64,000 nucleotides of DNA, from contig CM066034.1 of the NCBI GenBank assembly GCA_033557465.1, positions 415,316,159 to 415,380,158 on the forward strand, given 5' to 3'. Positions 63,856 through 64,000 of this stretch are shown piece after piece. The notes under the pieces were generated by a model, which saw nothing but the letters and a program-made list of their open reading frames with translations, was not told the DNA's origin and did not search any database. This DNA is from Ichthyophis bannanicus (Eukaryota > Chordata > Amphibia > Gymnophiona > Ichthyophiidae). The position numbers and the translations under genes are program-made. The number at the start of each line of letters is the position of its first letter. The stretch's first letter is position 1.

Positions 63856-64000
63856 ATTTGCTTGATTGGCAGAGTTCTCGAGAAGGGATGTTGGAAGAGA
63901 TAAGAGGAGAGATAATGAAGACCTGCAGAATTAATGCACTTGCATCTCAGTAGGAGACCTTCAAACTTGATGCAGAAATGGACAGCCAGCCAGTGAAGTG
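63856..64000 (-). mobile_element. L2-like LINE, split copy (right)
   Basis: Resumes the LINE cut at 54,337 and matches 25,580-25,727 (GATGCAGAAATGG, AGCCAGTGAAGTG). It runs off the window. Confidence 0.75.

Overview
The window reads as intergenic DNA from a large, repeat-rich tetrapod genome, most likely an amphibian and probably a caecilian. This is inferred from the mix of CR1 and L2-like LINEs, DIRS tyrosine-recombinase elements, a Penelope element, L1/Tx1-like LINEs and tRNA-derived SINEs. I see no convincing host gene, rRNA, tRNA gene, CRISPR array or operon. Almost everything recognisable is a transposable element, and many are nested.

Layout. 1-2,070: a cysteine-rich uncharacterised ORF with one frameshift. 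3.0-3.6 kb: L2-like LINE tail. 4.36-6.22 kb: decayed CR1. 6.22-35 kb: a deep nest. An old DIRS-like copy sits in that CR1 and is itself split by an L2-like LINE. That LINE is split by a young Ty3/gypsy element (7,376-25,374) with two 1,536-bp LTRs and a 4-bp target duplication. The gag gene of the gypsy element is split by two nearly identical head-to-tail DIRS elements (11,605-22,823), all on the minus strand. 28.3-29.8 kb: a palindrome and a G-rich minisatellite. 30.5-31.3 kb: an ORF1-only L1-like insertion. 31.4-33.7 kb: a Penelope-like element with inverted flanks. 33.9-39.0 kb: more old DIRS-like sequence. 39.2-42.4 kb: a Tc1/mariner relic holding a foldback element and an ORF1-only insertion with an intact 422-codon ORF. 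42.8-45.1 kb: an L1/Tx1-like ORF2 relic. 45.6-46.1 kb: a second minisatellite. 46.4-47.8 kb: a solo LTR, related to the gypsy LTR, inside a CR1 tail. 48.7-52.0 kb: two CR1-type LINE fragments. 52.4-53.6 kb: a third ORF1-only insertion. 54.1-64.0 kb: an L2-like LINE split by an old DIRS-like element, which is split by a nearly full-length CR1 (about 56.8-61.7 kb).

How the parts relate. The gypsy element has a SCAN-like Gag, protease, dUTPase, reverse transcriptase and RNase H, and a primer-binding site matching the 3' end of tRNA-Ser. No integrase is visible, and its pol frame runs on through the 3' LTR for about 310 codons. The solo LTR at 46.4 kb carries a related ORF. The young DIRS pair encodes Gag, RT/RNase H and a tyrosine recombinase. 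The ORF1-only elements, SINEs and foldback elements would all depend on enzymes supplied in trans.
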